Shown piece after piece: positions 42,702-51,695 of a stretch of DNA of 64,000 nucleotides. The position numbers were made by a program, and so were the translations under genes. The first letter of the stretch is position 1; the number at the start of each line of letters is the position of its first letter. The notes below the pieces were generated by a model. It was given only the letters and a program-made list of their open reading frames with translations, was not told where the DNA came from and searched no databases. The DNA comes from JACKNG01 sp050184115 (GTDB lineage Bacteria; Pseudomonadota; Gammaproteobacteria; Ga0077536), in NCBI GenBank assembly GCA_050184115.1, contig JBFXAQ010000002.1, positions 248,001 through 312,000 of the forward strand, read 5' to 3'.

Positions 42702-44173
42702 GGCGCGTCGAACTCCAGGCGCTTGCGCGTGATGATGCGGCGCAGGAAGGAGCCCATGATCTCGCGGTAGAGGGCGTCCTTCAGCACGCGGTCCTCGTAG
42801 CCGGCGTCGATGCTGGGGTTGTCGTTGACCTCGATGACGACGCAACGGCGTCCGACGCGCTTGAGGTCGACGCCGTAGAGGCCGTCGCCGACGAGGTTGG
42901 CGGCGCGCACCGCGGTGCGCACGATGTCGGCCGGCGCCTCGGCCACGGCCAGCGTGTCGACCGGCCCCTCGGCGGTGCGTCCGCCTTCGTCGCGGTGGAT
43001 GATCTGCCAGTGGCGCTTGGCCATGTGGTAGCGGCAGACGTAGAGCGGCCGCCCGTCGAGCACGCCGACCCGCCAGTCGAAATCGGTTGGCATGAATTCC
43101 TGCGCGACGACGAGATCCGAGGTCTCGAAGAAACGCGCCAGGGCGGCCGCCAGTTCCGCCTCGTCGCCGGCCTTGACGACGCCGGCCGAGAAGGCGCTGT
43201 CCGGCGCCTTCAGCACGCAGGGAAAACCGCACACCGCGCCGACCTCCGCCGCGTTGCCCCGGTGCACGATCAGCGTGCGTGGCGTGGCGACCTCGTGGCG
43301 ATCCAGCAACTCGGCCAGGTAGACCTTGTTGGTGCAGCGGATGATCGACTGCGGGTCGTCCATGACGACCAGGCCCTCGGCCTCGGCCCGGCTGGCGAAG
43401 CGGAAGGTATGGTGGTTGACCGCGGTGGTCTCGCGGATGAACAGCGCATCGAACTCGGCCAGGCGGCCGAGGTCGTTGCGGGTGACGAGCTGCGCGTCGA
43501 GGCCGACGGCATCGGCGGCGCGTACGAAGCGCCCCAGCGCGCGTTCGTCCGACGGCGGCGAGGCCTCTTCCGGATCGACCAGGATGGCGATGTCGAAGCG
43601 CGCGCGCTGGCGCCGCGGCCGCCGCGCGCGGTTGCCGGCGAAATGCGCGGCAGCGGCTTCGGCGACGAAGGCGCGGTGCGCCTCCGGCACTTCGTTGCCG
43701 CCGATGAGATTCACCGCGCGCAGCTCCCAGCGCCGGCCGCTGCGCTCGAACTCGGCGCGCAGCAGCGGCGCCGGGAACAGCGCGAACAGGGCCTGGGCCA
43801 GCGGCAGGTAGCGGCGGGTCATGTTCTGGCCGAAGTAGATGCTGAGCGCGAACCGGGCCGAGCGCAGCGGCCTGAGCAGGCGCTGGATGCGCTCGTCGAG
43901 ATCCTCCGACAAGGTCCGCACGACGCGGCGTGAGCGCAGGTCCTGCAGGGTGCCGATGCTCGGCACCGGGCGATGACCGCGCGCCTCGGCCAGTAACGAA
44001 ACGTAGTAGCCGGCGCTCTGGTAGCGGTAGGAACGGCACAGGTTGAACACCTTGGCGCCGCGCAGCGCGCTGTAGCTGCGATCGGTGAGGTAATCGCGCG
44101 CCGCGACGGTCGTCACGCCGGGGATGTCGAGCGCCCAGCGGCGCGGGTTGTCGACCACCACGTAGGCGTTCAC
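42698..44173 (-). CDS. RimK-type ATP-grasp ligase with N-terminal RLAN-like domain
   Basis: 491 aa. N-terminal ~190 residues (NAYVVVDNPRRWALDIPGV, LCRSYRYQSAGYYVSLLAEARGH) match the RimK-like N-terminal (RLAN) domain. The ATP-grasp follows: PRTLIVHRGNAAEV, CVLKAPDSAFSAGVVKA, VAQEFMPTDFDWRVGVLDGRPLYV and VIEVNDNPSID with metal-binding E-x-N. GTG at 44,173 overlaps the peptidase stop. RimK relatives add amino acids such as Glu to peptide or protein C-termini or to small acids. Three genes with four-base overlaps form one unit. Confidence 0.9.
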
Positions 44174-44880
44174 GGTGCGCGCTCCACCAGCAGCAGGCTG
44201 GCGTCGTAGGTCATCACGCCGAGCAGGATGGCGCCGATCACGCGGTCGATGTGCACGGCATAGCGCTGGCCGGCGGCGACCGGGTTGCGCGGGTAGGGAT
44301 CGGCGACGTCGATGCTGCGATGCCCGCGGTCGTAACCGGACAGCAGCACGAAGTGCCCGAGCGCCTCGCCGTGGACGTCGTCCGGTTCGTCGTGCGGCCC
44401 GGACACCCGCGCGTTACGGTAGAGGTAGGTGAGATTGAGCGCCGCGATCAACGGCACTTCGCGGCGCAACAGGCTGCGCAGCAGGTCACGCGTGAGGTCG
44501 ACGAAACGCAGGCGTCCGCCGGCGGCGAGGAAGTCGCACCAGGCCGTGCAGGCGAAATCGAGCTTGGCATCATTGCGCGCCGCCGCGCGCGCGCGCAGCC
44601 GCGTCGCGATGTCGACCTCCTGCGGCGCGAACCAGGTCGGGTCGAACAGGTTCAGGTTGTAGGTGTAGATGGTGGCCACGAGGCCGCGCCGCAGGGCATC
44701 CAGCGCCAGACTCACTTCCAGTGTGCCGCCGCCCGGCAGCGGCGTGACGCCGGCGACGACGTCGGCGAGGCCGAGTTCAAGGCCGAGGTAGCGGTAGACC
44801 GCGTGCAGACAGGTCGGCCCGCAACTGGTGTCGTCCGGTTGTGGTTCGATGTCGACGGGCAGGCGCAGGAGTTCGGTCAT
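44170..44880 (-). CDS. C39-like cysteine peptidase domain protein
   Basis: 236 aa, papain-like C39 fold. Catalytic C20 sits in DDTSCGPTCLHAVYRYLG; the His is in EALGHFVLLSGYD with a following Asp (SIDVADPYPRNP). No ABC or membrane domain, so it is a free-standing peptidase or amidase. ATG at 44,880 has AGAGGATC upstream. First gene of the amidoligase unit; may trim or hydrolyse the peptide made by the two ligases. Confidence 0.85.
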   Translation of the reverse strand: MTELLRLPVDIEPQPDDTSCGPTCLHAVYRYLGLELGLADVVAGVTPLPGGGTLEVSLALDALRRGLVATIYTYNLNLFDPTWFAPQEVDIATRLRARAAARNDAKLDFACTAWCDFLAAGGRLRFVDLTRDLLRSLLRREVPLIAALNLTYLYRNARVSGPHDEPDDVHGEALGHFVLLSGYDRGHRSIDVADPYPRNPVAAGQRYAVHIDRVIGAILLGVMTYDASLLLVERAP

Positions 44881-45067
44881 GGAGATCCTCTCGCGGGCCC
44901 CACTGTTACCGACCCCCACGGTGGCGTCAATTCCGACAGTGTCCGCGCACGCTGGTCCGTGGCCGGGCTTTCAGGTTACATTCCGGACGTTTTCGCAGGT
45001 CATGCAGCGGCACGCTCGCAGCATCAGCGAGCAGCGACGCCGTGCTCAACGCCCCGGGGATCCCGCC

Positions 45068-46171
45068 ATGAAATTCGGATTGTTCTACGAACTGTCGACA
45101 CCACGCCCGTTCACCACCGCGAACCAGCGCGCCGTGATCGAGAACGCCATCGAGCAGACCGTGCTCGCCGACGAACTCGGCTTCTCCAGCGTATGGTGCG
45201 TCGAGCATCACTTTCTCGAGGAATACAGCCATTCGAGCTGTCCCGACATGTTTCTCACCGCGGTTGCGCGCGAGACGAAGAACCTGCGCCTCGGCTTCGG
45301 CATCGGCACCTGCGTACCGGCCATGCACTCGCCAATCCGCTGGGCCGAGAAGGCCGCCTTCCTCGATCTGCTGTCGAACGGGCGCGTCGAGTTCGGCACC
45401 GGCCGCTCCTCGACCTGGAACGAACTCGGCGGCTTCAACGCCAACGTCGACGACACCAAGCGCAGCTGGGACGAATACTGTCGCGTGATCCCGAAGATGT
45501 GGACCGAGGAGCGCTTCAGCCATCAGGGCACCTATTTCAGCATGCCCGAGCGCTGCATCCTGCCCAAGCCGATGCAGGATCCGCATCCGCCGCTGTGGGT
45601 GGCGGTGACCGCACCGGGGACCGAGTTCGATGCCGCCGATCGCGGCATGGGCGCCTTGATCCTGTCCATCTCGGACGTCGAACGGAACGTGCCGCGCATC
45701 CAGGAGTACCGCGAACGCATCAAGCGCTGCGAACCGGTCGGCGGCTTCGTCAACGACCAGGTCGCGATTGCCAACTGGATGTACTGCCACCCCGACGACG
45801 CCTACGCGGTGAAGCGCGGCGACGAACTGGTCACGACCTTCGGCTACATGGCCGGCCAGACCGTCGAGGTCTCGGAGGCCTACCCGGCCAACAACTACTC
45901 GGCGCTCGGCCTGCTCGGCTCGCTGCGTCCCGATCCCAACGCGCCGGATGCAAAGAAGCCGGTCGCCAGCGGGCTCTGTTTCGGCGATCCGGAACACATC
46001 ATCGACACCGTCGCGCGCTGGGAGGCGGCGGGAGCGGACCACCTGATCTTCATGATCCAGGCCCGCGAGCACCTGCCACAGCAGGACGTCCTCGACAGCC
46101 TGCGCCTGTTCGCGTCCGAGGTCATGCCGCGCTTCAGCGGCGCCACGCGCAAGGAGGCCTTGAGCGCATGA
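45068..46171 (+). CDS. LLM-class flavin-dependent oxidoreductase
   Basis: 367-aa bacterial-luciferase-like monooxygenase. MKFGLFYELSTPRPF, WCVEHHFLEEYSHSSCPDMFLTAVA, LGFGIGTCVPAMHSPIRWAEKAAFLDLLSNGRVEFGTGRS are typical. It uses reduced FMN/F420-type flavin and O2 for a Baeyer-Villiger or hydroxylation reaction. The ATG of the next gene overlaps its stop, so it is coupled to the acetoacetate-decarboxylase-like protein. Substrate unknown; ring-opening of a cyclic ketone would fit the neighbourhood. Confidence 0.92.
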   Translation: MKFGLFYELSTPRPFTTANQRAVIENAIEQTVLADELGFSSVWCVEHHFLEEYSHSSCPDMFLTAVARETKNLRLGFGIGTCVPAMHSPIRWAEKAAFLDLLSNGRVEFGTGRSSTWNELGGFNANVDDTKRSWDEYCRVIPKMWTEERFSHQGTYFSMPERCILPKPMQDPHPPLWVAVTAPGTEFDAADRGMGALILSISDVERNVPRIQEYRERIKRCEPVGGFVNDQVAIANWMYCHPDDAYAVKRGDELVTTFGYMAGQTVEVSEAYPANNYSALGLLGSLRPDPNAPDAKKPVASGLCFGDPEHIIDTVARWEAAGADHLIFMIQAREHLPQQDVLDSLRLFASEVMPRFSGATRKEALSA

Positions 46172-46935
46172 GCAGCACACCCGAACTCCTCTACGGCGCA
46201 CGCGCGGCGACCCAGGTGCCGGTCAACCCGGTTGCGCTGGACACGGCGGCAACGGACACCGTCGTCATCGAGAACGCCGAGATCCTCTACGTGCTGTGCG
46301 AGACGCCGATGCAAGCGGCCCTGGCCGCGTTGCCGGTGGCCCTGCACCCGAGCATCCCGGCCATCTACGGCATGACCTTCGTGCGCGCGCGCGACAGCGC
46401 GATCGGCCCGTTCGAACTGGCCTGGTGCGGCGTGGCCTGCCGCACCGGCATCAAGCCGCGCCACTTCATCCAGGCCGCGTTCTGTGCCGCCCCTGCCGCG
46501 CGCGAGTTCTTCGCCGCACGCTACGGCTTCGCCTGCCGCGACGCCCGGGTGAACCTGCGTGAGACCTTCGACCGCGTGCGCGGCACCGTCGAAGGGGACA
46601 ACGACCTGCTGCTCGACGTCGCCATCACCGATGCCATTCCGCTGGTCGGCGCCGGCGCGCTCATCAAGTACTCGCCGGCGCTGAACGCAACGACCGTCGC
46701 CGGCGGCGCCGCGCTGGTGCAGCTCGAGGCCGCCTACGACTTCAAGCGCGTGCTGCGCGGGCGACCGCGCGTGGCGACTTTCGCGGCGGCCGCGCTCGGC
46801 GCCGACGCACTGCGTCCCACCCAGCCCATCGCCGGCAGCTTCGCGGTGTGCGACCTGCACCTCATGCCGGCACGCTTCCAGGTCGACATCGTCAGGCCCG
46901 CCGAGGCCGGCGGCGCCAGCCGCATCACGCGCTGA
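46168..46935 (+). CDS. Acetoacetate decarboxylase-like protein
   Basis: 255 aa. ADC-superfamily beta-cone pattern: LYVLCETPMQAALAALPVALHPSIPAIYGMTFVRARDSAIGPFELAWCGVACRTG is the N-terminal half, and GIKPRHFIQAAFC contains a Lys that may take the Schiff-base position. Without alignment the catalytic Lys is unproven. The ATG at 46,168 overlaps the LLM stop and has AAGGAGG 10 bases upstream. ADC-like proteins can be decarboxylases, dehydratases or aldolases; here the partner of the flavin oxidoreductase. Confidence 0.65.
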   Translation: MSSTPELLYGARAATQVPVNPVALDTAATDTVVIENAEILYVLCETPMQAALAALPVALHPSIPAIYGMTFVRARDSAIGPFELAWCGVACRTGIKPRHFIQAAFCAAPAAREFFAARYGFACRDARVNLRETFDRVRGTVEGDNDLLLDVAITDAIPLVGAGALIKYSPALNATTVAGGAALVQLEAAYDFKRVLRGRPRVATFAAAALGADALRPTQPIAGSFAVCDLHLMPARFQVDIVRPAEAGGASRITR

Positions 46936-46956
46936 GCGCGTCGACGACGGCCGCGC

Positions 46957-48297
46957 TCAGACCGCGTCCGTCGTCTTCGCCGCCGGTGCCTGTGCAGGAT
47001 CGCCGGCCATCGGCGTCACGGCGGCCTCCGCGGCCGCCGGCACCTCCGCGCACGGCCCGTCAGAGTCCCCGACCAAGCCCTCGTCCGGTGCTCGCGGATC
47101 GATCATCAGTACCTCGGGCGCGGTGCGCGGCACGAGTTCGAAGGCCGCCGTGTCCGCGGCTTCGTGCGGGCTCGCCGACGCGCGGATGGCGGCCGCCACC
47201 GCGGCCAAGGCGGCGAATGCCGCTGTCCAGAACCACAGCAGCACGTCGGTGGAGCGCCCGGTCAGCAGCCAGCCCGCGGCGATCGGGCCGACGATCATGC
47301 CGAGCGCATTGGTCATGATGACGATACTTCCCGTCTCGACGAAGTCGTCCGCGCCGGCGCGGTCGTTGGCCAGCGCCACGCACAATGCGTAGAGCGGCAT
47401 CATGGCGGCACCGAAGCCGAGCCCGAACAACAGGACCGCGGCTTCGCCGGCGGCGAAGAACAGCAGGTATACCAGTGTGCCGACCATACCCGCGAAGCCG
47501 AGCAGGCTCAGCACGGCCGCGCGGCCGAGGCGATCGCTCAGCCAGCCCAGCGGGTAGACCACCAGCATGCCGCCACCGACCGCCGCGGCCATGAAGCGCG
47601 CGGTCGCGTGGCCATCGAGACCGAAGCGGGTGGTGTAGACCGGTGCGAGCGCCCAGAACGTGCCTGCCAGCACGCCGGAGACGAATGCCGGCAGGTTGGC
47701 CGGGTTGAGCAACGTCGACAGGCGCAGGTGAGGGCTCGCGACCATGCGCGGCGCCGGGCGCCGGGTCAACCCGATCGGCAGCGCGGCGAGGCAAAGGAAC
47801 ACGGTCGCGGTGACCAGCAACCACGGCCGCTCGAGGTTGAGCTCCTGCAGCAGCAACTGCGCGCCGAACATGGCCAGGAGGGTGACGAAGGCGTAGACCG
47901 ACAGGACGGCACCACGGTAATCGCGCTGGGTTTCGGCATTGAGCCAGCTCTCGACGGTGAGGTAGATGCCGGAGATCGCGATGCCGTAGACGAAGCGCAG
48001 GGCGAGCCAGGTGCCGAACCAGGGCAGCAGCGCGAGGCTCAGCAACGCCGCGCTGCCCAGCGCCACCAGAACACCGAACACGCGGATGTGGCCGATCGCG
48101 AGCAGCCAGCGCGGCACCAGCAGGCAGCCGGCGGCGAAGCCGAGGAAATAGGCCGAAGTGGTCAGCGCGTTGTGCACCGCCGACCAATGCAGGTCTTCCG
48201 CGACGAGCGGCAATACCGTGAGATGCATGCCATGGCCGAACAGCAGAAGCCCGGCTGACAACAACAGGCTGCCGATCGCCCATACCGAGCGCAGCAA
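46957..48297 (-). CDS. MFS transporter (YcaD/UMF-like), TTG start
   Basis: 446-aa major facilitator with 12 predicted membrane helices and a ~60-residue Ala/Pro-rich cytoplasmic C-terminal tail. YPLGWLSDRLGRAAVLSLLG is the MFS motif-A loop, and YLTVESWLNAETQRDYRG matches the YcaD group. The start is a TTG at 48,297: GGAGG at 48,305-48,309 lies 7 bases upstream and the protein then begins directly at TM1, while longer ATG frames are arginine-rich. Transported compound unknown. Confidence 0.87.
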   Translation of the reverse strand: MLRSVWAIGSLLLSAGLLLFGHGMHLTVLPLVAEDLHWSAVHNALTTSAYFLGFAAGCLLVPRWLLAIGHIRVFGVLVALGSAALLSLALLPWFGTWLALRFVYGIAISGIYLTVESWLNAETQRDYRGAVLSVYAFVTLLAMFGAQLLLQELNLERPWLLVTATVFLCLAALPIGLTRRPAPRMVASPHLRLSTLLNPANLPAFVSGVLAGTFWALAPVYTTRFGLDGHATARFMAAAVGGGMLVVYPLGWLSDRLGRAAVLSLLGFAGMVGTLVYLLFFAAGEAAVLLFGLGFGAAMMPLYALCVALANDRAGADDFVETGSIVIMTNALGMIVGPIAAGWLLTGRSTDVLLWFWTAAFAALAAVAAAIRASASPHEAADTAAFELVPRTAPEVLMIDPRAPDEGLVGDSDGPCAEVPAAAEAAVTPMAGDPAQAPAAKTTDAV

Positions 48298-48428
48298 GCG
48301 AACGCCTCCGGGGTCGATCGAGCGCCGCGACCGCGAGCGGTGGCGGCGAAGAAAACGGGCGCCAAGCCTTGCACATCGGGCACCGCACCGCAAACCACGC
48401 GCGGCAGCGCGGGACGCGCGCGGCGACC

Positions 48429-48434
48429 TACAAT
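48429..48434 (+). promoter_or_regulatory. Candidate -10 box for the ThDP decarboxylase
   Basis: TACAAT at 48,429-48,434, 30 bases before the ATG at 48,464; no clear -35 sequence. Confidence 0.35.
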
Positions 48435-48463
48435 GGACCGCCCGTCCACGCTGGGAGTCCGCC

Positions 48464-50098
48464 ATGACGCAGACCATCGTCTCGACCCTCATCGACGCCC
48501 TCGGGCGACACGGCGTCGGCCACGTGTTCGGCATCCCCGGCGATTACGCCCTGGGCCTGTTCGACGCACTCGAGCGCTCGTCGCTGGAACTCGTCAATAC
48601 CTGCGATGAGCAGGCAGCCGGCTTCGCCGCCGACGCCTATGCGCGCATCCGCGGCCTCGGCGCGGTTGCCGTGACCTACGGCGTCGGCGGCCTCAAGCTG
48701 GTCAATTCGACCGCCCAGGCCTACGCCGAACGCTCGCCGGTGGTCGTCATCAGCGGTGCGCCGGGCACGGCCGAGATGGCGGGCGATGCCCTGCTGCACC
48801 ACCGCGTGCGCGATTTCGGCACCCAGATGCGGGTTTTCCGTGAAGTCACCATGGCCCAGGCGCTGCTCGACGACCCGGACACGGCCGCGGCCGAGATCGA
48901 GCGCGTCCTCGCCACGGCCCTGCGCACCCGCCGCCCGGTCTACCTCGAGCTGCCGCGCGACTGCGCCGCGCGAGCGGTCACCGCCGGCGCACCCACCGCG
49001 CGCTCGCCGTCGCCGCCGGCGCCCGACCCGGCGACGCTGGCCGAAGCCCTGGACGAAGCCATGCGCATGCTGAACGGTGCGGAGAATCCCATCATCCTCG
49101 CCGGCGTCGAGATTCACCGCTTCGGCCTGCAGGACCAGCTCATCCGCTTCATCGGCAAGTCCGGCATCCGCTTTGCCACCACCATCATGGGCAAGTCGGT
49201 GGTCAACGAAGAACTGCCCGGCTTCGTCGGCGTCTATGCCGGCAGCCTGTCGAACGAACTCGCACGGTCCACCGTCGAGGGCAGCGATTGCGTGCTCAAC
49301 CTCGGCGCCATGCTGACCGACCTCGACACCGGCATCTTCACCGCCAATCTCGACCCGGCGCGCATGATCGCGGCCTCGGCCGACACCCTCAGCATCCGCC
49401 GCCACCACTACCAGGGCATCGATCTCGGCAGCTTTCTCGACGCGCTGTGCTCCGCGCCCCTGACCGTGCGGCCGCCGCTGCCACCGAGTTGCCACGCCGC
49501 GCCGGCGCGGTTCACCCCGGTGCCCGACTACCCGGTGTCGGTGGCGCGCCTGTTCGAATGCCTCGATGCCTCGCTGTCGGAGAACATCGCGGTGGTGGCC
49601 GACCCGGGTGACGCCCTGTTCGGCGCCATCGATCTCACCATCCATTCGCGCAGCGAGTTCGTCGCCTGCGCCTACTATGCCTCGCTCGGTTTCGCCGTAC
49701 CCGCGGCCATTGCGCTCCAACTCGCCGAACCGCAGTGGCGCCCGCTGGTGCTGGTCGGAGACGGCGCCTTCCAGATGACGGGTATGGAGGTGTCGACGGC
49801 CGCGCGCTACGGCCTGTCGCCGATCGTGGTGGTCCTCGACAACGCCGGTTACGGCACGGAACGACCGATGCTGGACGGCCGCTTCAACGACGTTCAGCCG
49901 TGGGCGGTGAGCGAGATTCCACGTGTGCTGGGCCACGGGCGCGGCTTCCACGTGCGCACCGAGGCGGAATTCGCCGATGCCCTCGCGGCAGCGCTCGCCC
50001 TGGAGGACGAACTCGTGCTGATCCACGTCGAGATTGCCAGCGACGACATTTCACCGGCCCTGCAACGCCTGACCAGTCAGCTCGGCAAGCGGGTGTGA
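48464..50098 (+). CDS. Thiamine-diphosphate-dependent 2-oxoacid decarboxylase
   Basis: 544 aa, three-domain ThDP enzyme of the pyruvate/indolepyruvate/phenylpyruvate decarboxylase family. N-terminal HVFGIPGDYALGLFDALE and NTCDEQAAGFAADAYARI contain the cofactor-activating Glu (NTCDE); the HH pair DALLHHRVRDF matches decarboxylases; the C-terminal ThDP motif GDGAFQMTGMEVSTAARYGLSPIVVVLDNAGYG is complete. Converts a branched or aromatic 2-oxoacid to the aldehyde and CO2. The ATG at 48,464 has GGGAG upstream. The aldehyde could feed the tungsten oxidoreductase or a dehydrogenase. Confidence 0.9.
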   Translation: MTQTIVSTLIDALGRHGVGHVFGIPGDYALGLFDALERSSLELVNTCDEQAAGFAADAYARIRGLGAVAVTYGVGGLKLVNSTAQAYAERSPVVVISGAPGTAEMAGDALLHHRVRDFGTQMRVFREVTMAQALLDDPDTAAAEIERVLATALRTRRPVYLELPRDCAARAVTAGAPTARSPSPPAPDPATLAEALDEAMRMLNGAENPIILAGVEIHRFGLQDQLIRFIGKSGIRFATTIMGKSVVNEELPGFVGVYAGSLSNELARSTVEGSDCVLNLGAMLTDLDTGIFTANLDPARMIAASADTLSIRRHHYQGIDLGSFLDALCSAPLTVRPPLPPSCHAAPARFTPVPDYPVSVARLFECLDASLSENIAVVADPGDALFGAIDLTIHSRSEFVACAYYASLGFAVPAAIALQLAEPQWRPLVLVGDGAFQMTGMEVSTAARYGLSPIVVVLDNAGYGTERPMLDGRFNDVQPWAVSEIPRVLGHGRGFHVRTEAEFADALAAALALEDELVLIHVEIASDDISPALQRLTSQLGKRV

Positions 50099-50143
50099 CG
50101 CATGCGCCTCCCTCCGCCGCCGGCACGGCGACGGAACGCGGAT

Positions 50144-50911
50144 TCAGGCAGCTTCCTGGGCCGGCTCGAGCGCGTCCGCGCGGGCGATGGCCACGCCCAC
50201 TTCCAGCGCCTCGAACCAGTCGAGGAAACGCTTGACGTCGTCGCCGCGGAACAACCGACCGTGTTGCGGGGCCATGATGTCGATGTCGAGCTGGCGCACC
50301 CGCGCGACCCAGTCGTTCTTGGCCCGGTTGGACGGCATCCAGCGGCGATGGAACAGTTCCATCTTCGACACGTGGGCGGCGAAGTCGTCGACGAACATGG
50401 GCGCACCCGGGGCCTCGAGGGCGGCGCCGACGTCACCGCTCATGAGGATCCTGGCGACCGGATCGTAGACGTGGAAATTGCCGGAGGAATGCAGGTAGTG
50501 CGCCGGTACGAACTGCAGCTTCACCGAGGGCAGGTCGAGGGTCATGCCCTCGTCCGGAATGCCGACGTACTCGATGTTGTGACAACCGAAATGCTTGAGA
50601 AAGCCTTCCCACAGCCACGGCGCATAGAGCTTCGCATGCGGCACCGCCTTGTCCCACAGGCCGAGCGAGGAAATGATGTCCGGGTCCTGGTGCGAGGCGA
50701 ACAGATACTTGACCTCGGCCACGTCGCAACACGCGGCGACGGCCGGCAGCATCGACGAGAACGTCTCGATGCCGCCCGGGTCGAGCAGGAAATTCTCGCC
50801 CCGGTCACACACCAGGTATTGGTTGGTGTCGATGATGTGGCCGAGCTTGTCCGGGTCGCGACCGAACACGTACCAGTGATGGCGACCGCCGTAGATCTCC
50901 TGATGAAGCAT
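50144..50911 (-). CDS. ODP/flavodiiron-like metallo-beta-lactamase protein
   Basis: 255 aa, MBL fold. The metal ligands follow the diiron flavodiiron/ODP pattern, not the HxHxDH hydrolase pattern: H74-x-D76-x-D78 (FASHQDPDI), H138 (VPAHYLHSSGNF), D160 (ILMSGDVGA) and H216 (APQHGRLF). Spacings are close to flavodiiron cores. There is no flavodoxin domain. ODP-type proteins bind O2 or NO at a diiron site and can report to chemoreceptors. ATG at 50,911, 37 bases after the MCP-like gene, same strand; co-transcription likely. Confidence 0.85.
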   Translation of the reverse strand: MLHQEIYGGRHHWYVFGRDPDKLGHIIDTNQYLVCDRGENFLLDPGGIETFSSMLPAVAACCDVAEVKYLFASHQDPDIISSLGLWDKAVPHAKLYAPWLWEGFLKHFGCHNIEYVGIPDEGMTLDLPSVKLQFVPAHYLHSSGNFHVYDPVARILMSGDVGAALEAPGAPMFVDDFAAHVSKMELFHRRWMPSNRAKNDWVARVRQLDIDIMAPQHGRLFRGDDVKRFLDWFEALEVGVAIARADALEPAQEAA

Positions 50912-50948
50912 GTTCCTCTCCCTGCGCCCGCGCCGCGGGCACGTCGTG

Positions 50949-51557
50949 TCAGTACATCGAGCGCAACAACGCGCGGCATCGCATGACGACGTCACGGATG
51001 TGCTCGGCGGCGTTGTCGACGGTATCGGCGACGCTTTCCAGGCTGACCTGGTAATCGCCGGCGATGGTGGCTTCGACCCTCGAGCGGGTCGACATCATGC
51101 GCGCGGCACGCGCGTGATCGGTGATCGTGACGAGCAGGTCGCACAGGCTGTCGAGATGCCGTCGCGTCGCCTCGCTCGCCACCTGGTGCTCTTGGGCCAG
51201 ATCGCGCGCGACGCCGTCCAGGTAGCTCGAGCCCTGCTCGAGTCGATCCATGCCCTTGCGCAGCCGATCGAGTGCGTCCCCGAGACGTTGCTCGGCCAGC
51301 ATGCTGCGGACCATGCGCTGCGCGTCCTGGTTGACGCGGTCGACCAGGCGACGCGTCTCGCGGCCCATCTCGTCGATGAAATTCGTGATCGGAACGAAGC
51401 CGGAGGCGCGGTTGCCGGCCCGCGCCGCGACGGCCTTGGCATTGGCCGCGGCGAGCGAAATCTCGTTGGCGATCTGGCGCACCCCCTCGAGGTGGGCGAC
51501 CACCGTCGCGGTGCTGGCGAAGAGATCCTTGGGCTGGGCGTCGGCAATGGCGGCCAT
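50949..51557 (-). CDS. Soluble MCP-like signalling protein
   Basis: 202 aa, almost entirely helical, no membrane helix or sensor domain. Residues about 30-70, IANEISLAAANAKAVAARAGNRASGF, align with the chemoreceptor hairpin tip (normally IAFQTNLLALNAAVEAARAGEQGRGF), but several CheA/CheW contact positions differ and the N-terminal arm is missing. Heptad-like helices follow. It may be a truncated or specialised receptor signalling unit, with input from the neighbouring ODP-like protein. ATG at 51,557. No che genes are in the window. Confidence 0.75.
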   Translation of the reverse strand: MAAIADAQPKDLFASTATVVAHLEGVRQIANEISLAAANAKAVAARAGNRASGFVPITNFIDEMGRETRRLVDRVNQDAQRMVRSMLAEQRLGDALDRLRKGMDRLEQGSSYLDGVARDLAQEHQVASEATRRHLDSLCDLLVTITDHARAARMMSTRSRVEATIAGDYQVSLESVADTVDNAAEHIRDVVMRCRALLRSMY

Positions 51558-51695
51558 GGCATCACTTGAATCTGGCGATGCCTGGAATAGCGGCCTCCGC
51601 GGTCGCTACTTGAACGGCGCAGGGAGCAGCTGGACTTCGGGGCACGCATCGGGCTGCCGGCCGCTGGGGGCCCGGCGGCCGCCGCCCGACGGGGT

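Noticed and set aside
44251..46935. 894-codon plus-strand frame ending in the ADC-like gene
   Set aside because: Only the last 256 codons, from 46,168, are coding; the rest is antisense to the C39 gene or out of frame with the LLM gene.
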